From assembly GCA_030849465.1 (NCBI GenBank), contig JARVLF010000008.1, positions 434,001-498,000 on the forward strand: a DNA stretch of 64,000 nucleotides, in the 5' to 3' direction. Origin of the DNA: Moesziomyces globuligerus (Eukaryota > Basidiomycota > Ustilaginomycetes > Ustilaginales > Ustilaginaceae). A model generated the notes under the pieces. The model saw only the letters and a list, made by a program, of their open reading frames with translations. It ran no database searches and had not been told where the DNA came from. Numbering within the stretch: position 1 is the stretch's first letter; every line of letters begins with the position of its first letter. The translations under genes and the position numbers were made by a program. Positions 61,724 to 64,000 of the stretch are shown here, one piece after another.

Positions 61724-62085
61724 TCCCTCACTAGTTTTCTCAAACGTACAGACACCCCGCATCGCGGAGATCACAAGTCCTACAGATTCAACCCTGCCGC
61801 TTCCCTCCTCGACAACCACACTTTGAACCTGTCAAGCTTGAAATTGCGTCCTATGCCGGGATCTCGCTGATCTGGGCCATTGCGCCTGATCCGCGGTTGC
61901 GCACTCTGCACTCTGGCCTTGAGCCAGGAGGCTGCTGGCCCGCAAATCGGAGATGAGATGGATTAAGCCTAATGCTTGCCGAGAAGCACCAGAAAGCGCC
62001 CCGAGCCTGGGAGCACCCATGTTGACCCTCCCGTGCAGATCTAGGAACGCGCAAGTCGCTGTCGGTGGCAGCGTCAGCAGCAACA

Positions 62086-64000
62086 TCAAGCCGAAGACTT
62101 TCTGGCTTCTTGAATGTAGCGCACCAGCGCGGAAGCGTCTCCGGAAAGCGTCTCGTACACGAAAGTTCGCCCGTTGTTGACGCGGATGGTGAATGACTTG
62201 CCGCCTCGATACTCGAGTCCAGTGAGCAGGTTGGGAATCGCCGGCTGCAACGGGCGCTCTTGTGCCGATGCACCCGCTGCCTCGTCGTCCCCGCCGTCTT
62301 CAGGGTCCAGAGCCAACTGGGCCCCTCGATCCGAGCTCCTCTCAAAATCGCCTGAACCCTGCGGCACCGTAAGCGAAGAGCTGCGAGCTGGGTCCAGAGC
62401 CGAGCTCTCTTGCCTGTCGTTTCCCTTCAGAGGCAGCGCGAGGATCACCTCACTCTTGACCTTGAGTGCTACCGCCGTCTCCTTGACGCACAAAAGCCTT
62501 GGAAAGTCGGTGAGCACCAGTTGCCGACGCTTTGTGAACATCTTGCCCGTCCCCGTCTTCTTCTGCGCCACGGTAGTGCTGTACAGCATGAGCTCTTTGG
62601 GTAGCAACAAGGCTGCCCAACTCTGCTGCAGTCCCACTACCGACGCCGCGCCAGCGTCCCCAGGCCCCTGAGACTGATGCTCTCGCACGGTAGGGCTAGG
62701 ACTGTGGCTGACGCCGCCCGGAGCCTGCATCGAGCGGGTGAAGGCTCTTGAGCCCCTTGTAGCGGCGGAGCTTGCACCACCGCTGCCGCCCTGCTGAAGC
62801 GAGGGCGAGGCGCTCGAGCTGCCGAGCGATTGAGTGCCGGTAGGGTTGGACATGAAGCGGCTTTGAAATCCATCTGCCAACCGTTGCAAGCCACTCTGCC
62901 TTCTTGGCAAGCCAGTCTCCCCTCTCGGATCGCGCAGGTTCGAACTCGCATCCGACAAGTCCGAGTCGTCCGCCTCGTCCGCTTGGCTTGGAGACAATGC
63001 GTCGACACTCAACGAGCTCTCGTCCGCACCTCCGTGCGGCTGATGATCGATGCTCTGCGTGTCGCCGTTGTAAGCCTGCGATTCGGATGAGCTTATGAAG
63101 CCCTCGTCGAAGCTGAAGTCGCTCGTGTCGCCGAAGTCGCGGCGCTGAGGCAGCGGTAAAGGCTGCACAAGGCCCGTCCTTATTTCCGGTGCGTCATTTC
63201 GCCATAGAGATTCAAAGTCGATGCCGTCAAAGAACCGATGCGCCTTGATCTCGGCAGCCGAAGGTCTTTTAGCTGGATCGAGCACCAGAAGACGATTGAT
63301 GAGCTCCTCTGCGTCCTCTGGAAAGCCTTCGGGAAAGGCGAACTCCCGATTTTTGACCTTCTGAAGTGTCTGATACTCGTTGACGCCTTTGAACGGTGGC
63401 CTACCGGCCAGCATCTGGAACAGAACGCAGCCGAATGCCCACCAGTCAGCAGGCTTGCCTGCTGGCTGCGCTTTCTCCACCAGCAATTCCGGCGAGACGT
63501 ATTCGGCAGTTCCCACGAAGCTCGCAGCTCGGGTCTGCTGGGCCGCTGGCGAGGTCAGGGCGGCGGAGGAGGAGTGTCCTGAAGCTTCTGAGCCTGGAGC
63601 ATCAGCCTCACCCACTGCATGGACAATCTTTGCGCTACCGAAATCGGTGATCTTGATGCGATGAGCGGCGTCGAGGAGAATGTTCTCTGGCTTGACGTCG
63701 CGATGGACCACTCCTGCTCGATGCATCGCATCGATCGTGTACGCAAGTTGAGCTGCGTAAAACCGAGCTGATGCTACATCGAAACTTCCGTGCTTGCGGA
63801 TAAAGTTGAGGAACTCGCCGTTGTTGGCCAGCTCGAGCACGAAATACAGGCTCTCGCGGTCCTGAAACGTCCAGTACAGCGTCACGACGCCCGGGCACTG
63901 GATCATACGACTCAGAGCCTCCTTCTCGATGGCGATGTACTTTTGCTTGCCCTGCTTGAGAATGTGGACCTTGTCGACCACTTTCACAGCGTACGACTTG
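62086..64000 (-). CDS. PDK1/PKH-type protein kinase, 3' part (cut by the window edge)
   Basis: The frame enters from beyond 64000 with KSYAVKVVDKVHILKQGKQK, so the Gly loop and N-terminus lie outside. The catalytic Lys is in YAVKV, then HRDVKPEN, DFGSAK and the activation loop SFVGTAEYVSPELL are present, as in PDK1. The kinase ends near KAHRFFDGIDFESLW. A Ser-rich linker follows, then a C-terminal PH-like domain with LMLYSTTVAQKKTGTGKMFT and KRRQLVLTDFPRLLCV, to the stop. A kinase with a C-terminal PDK1-type PH domain points to the master AGC kinase that phosphorylates the activation loops of PKA, S6K/Sch9 and PKC relatives in sphingolipid and wall-integrity signalling (Pkh1/2 in yeast). About 638 codons are visible. 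Confidence 0.9.
   Translation of the reverse strand, partial: KSYAVKVVDKVHILKQGKQKYIAIEKEALSRMIQCPGVVTLYWTFQDRESLYFVLELANNGEFLNFIRKHGSFDVASARFYAAQLAYTIDAMHRAGVVHRDVKPENILLDAAHRIKITDFGSAKIVHAVGEADAPGSEASGHSSSAALTSPAAQQTRAASFVGTAEYVSPELLVEKAQPAGKPADWWAFGCVLFQMLAGRPPFKGVNEYQTLQKVKNREFAFPEGFPEDAEELINRLLVLDPAKRPSAAEIKAHRFFDGIDFESLWRNDAPEIRTGLVQPLPLPQRRDFGDTSDFSFDEGFISSSESQAYNGDTQSIDHQPHGGADESSLSVDALSPSQADEADDSDLSDASSNLRDPRGETGLPRRQSGLQRLADGFQSRFMSNPTGTQSLGSSSASPSLQQGGSGGASSAATRGSRAFTRSMQAPGGVSHSPSPTVREHQSQGPGDAGAASVVGLQQSWAALLLPKELMLYSTTVAQKKTGTGKMFTKRRQLVLTDFPRLLCVKETAVALKVKSEVILALPLKGNDRQESSALDPARSSSLTVPQGSGDFERSSDRGAQLALDPEDGGDDEAAGASAQERPLQPAIPNLLTGLEYRGGKSFTIRVNNGRTFVYETLSGDASALVRYIQEARKSSA

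Larger units (their letters stand above)
56438..62085. other. 5.6-kb region without a convincing gene
   Basis: This is by far the longest gap in the window. Open frames occur on both strands (largest 57354-58154 plus, 266 codons) but overlap each other and show no motif, transit signal or family character. It contains G-rich runs near the transporter start, a palindrome at 57216-57229, a T-run at ~58625-58636 and a 13-C run at 61711-61723. No transposase, reverse transcriptase, terminal repeat or RNA gene was recognised. It may combine a long transporter promoter with non-coding transcripts or decayed sequence. Confidence 0.5.

Overview
The window is a chromosomal segment of a fungus, most likely a smut of the Ustilaginaceae. 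It is GC-rich and gene-dense. Most protein genes are long and intronless, and the few introns have GTAAGT-type donors and concentrate at the 5' ends of ribosomal protein genes. Proteins are rich in Ser, Ala and acidic runs. All genes are nuclear eukaryotic housekeeping, signalling or secreted-protein genes; there is no operon, phage, insertion sequence or CRISPR array. Family assignments come from reading motifs by eye; no database search was run.

Layout, left to right. 1-13 kb: the 3' end of an unidentified gene (+), a questin-oxidase-like gene (-), a small secreted double-psi beta-barrel protein (-), the eIF2alpha kinase GCN2 (-), the U5 snRNP GYF protein LIN1/CD2BP2 (+) and a glyoxalase-like gene (-) whose stop codon appears to overlap that of LIN1. 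13-25 kb: a C2/RasGAP protein (-), then divergent ribosomal protein genes eS7 (-) and eS1 (+), and the small mitochondrial twin-CX9C factor CMC1 (+). 25-35 kb: inositol-pentakisphosphate 2-kinase (-), a lone 5S rRNA gene (-), an Na,K-ATPase-like type IIC pump (+), 2.5 kb without a convincing gene, and a secreted GH16 glucanase (+). 35-45 kb: DNA2 nuclease/helicase (-), an ARP9-like actin-related protein (-), prohibitin 2 (+) and ribosomal protein uL1 (-). 45-54 kb: a NUP50/NUP2-like FG nucleoporin (+), a WDR68/AN11 WD40 protein (-), and a Mediator MED1-like reading frame that runs through a spliceable intron, in frame, into a TRM9-like tRNA methyltransferase (+). 54-64 kb: a hexose transporter (-), 5.6 kb without a convincing gene, and the 3' part of a PDK1/PKH-type kinase (-) cut by the window edge.

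The genes do not form one pathway. Loose themes are translation and its control (GCN2, eS7, eS1, uL1, 5S rRNA, TRM9), nutrient and membrane signalling (RasGAP, PDK1, IPK1, hexose transporter, cation pump) and secreted cell-wall-active proteins (double-psi barrel, GH16). The most unusual structure is the MED1-TRM9 arrangement. There the MED1-like stop codon lies inside the intron donor, so splicing would give a fused protein and intron retention would give MED1 alone.
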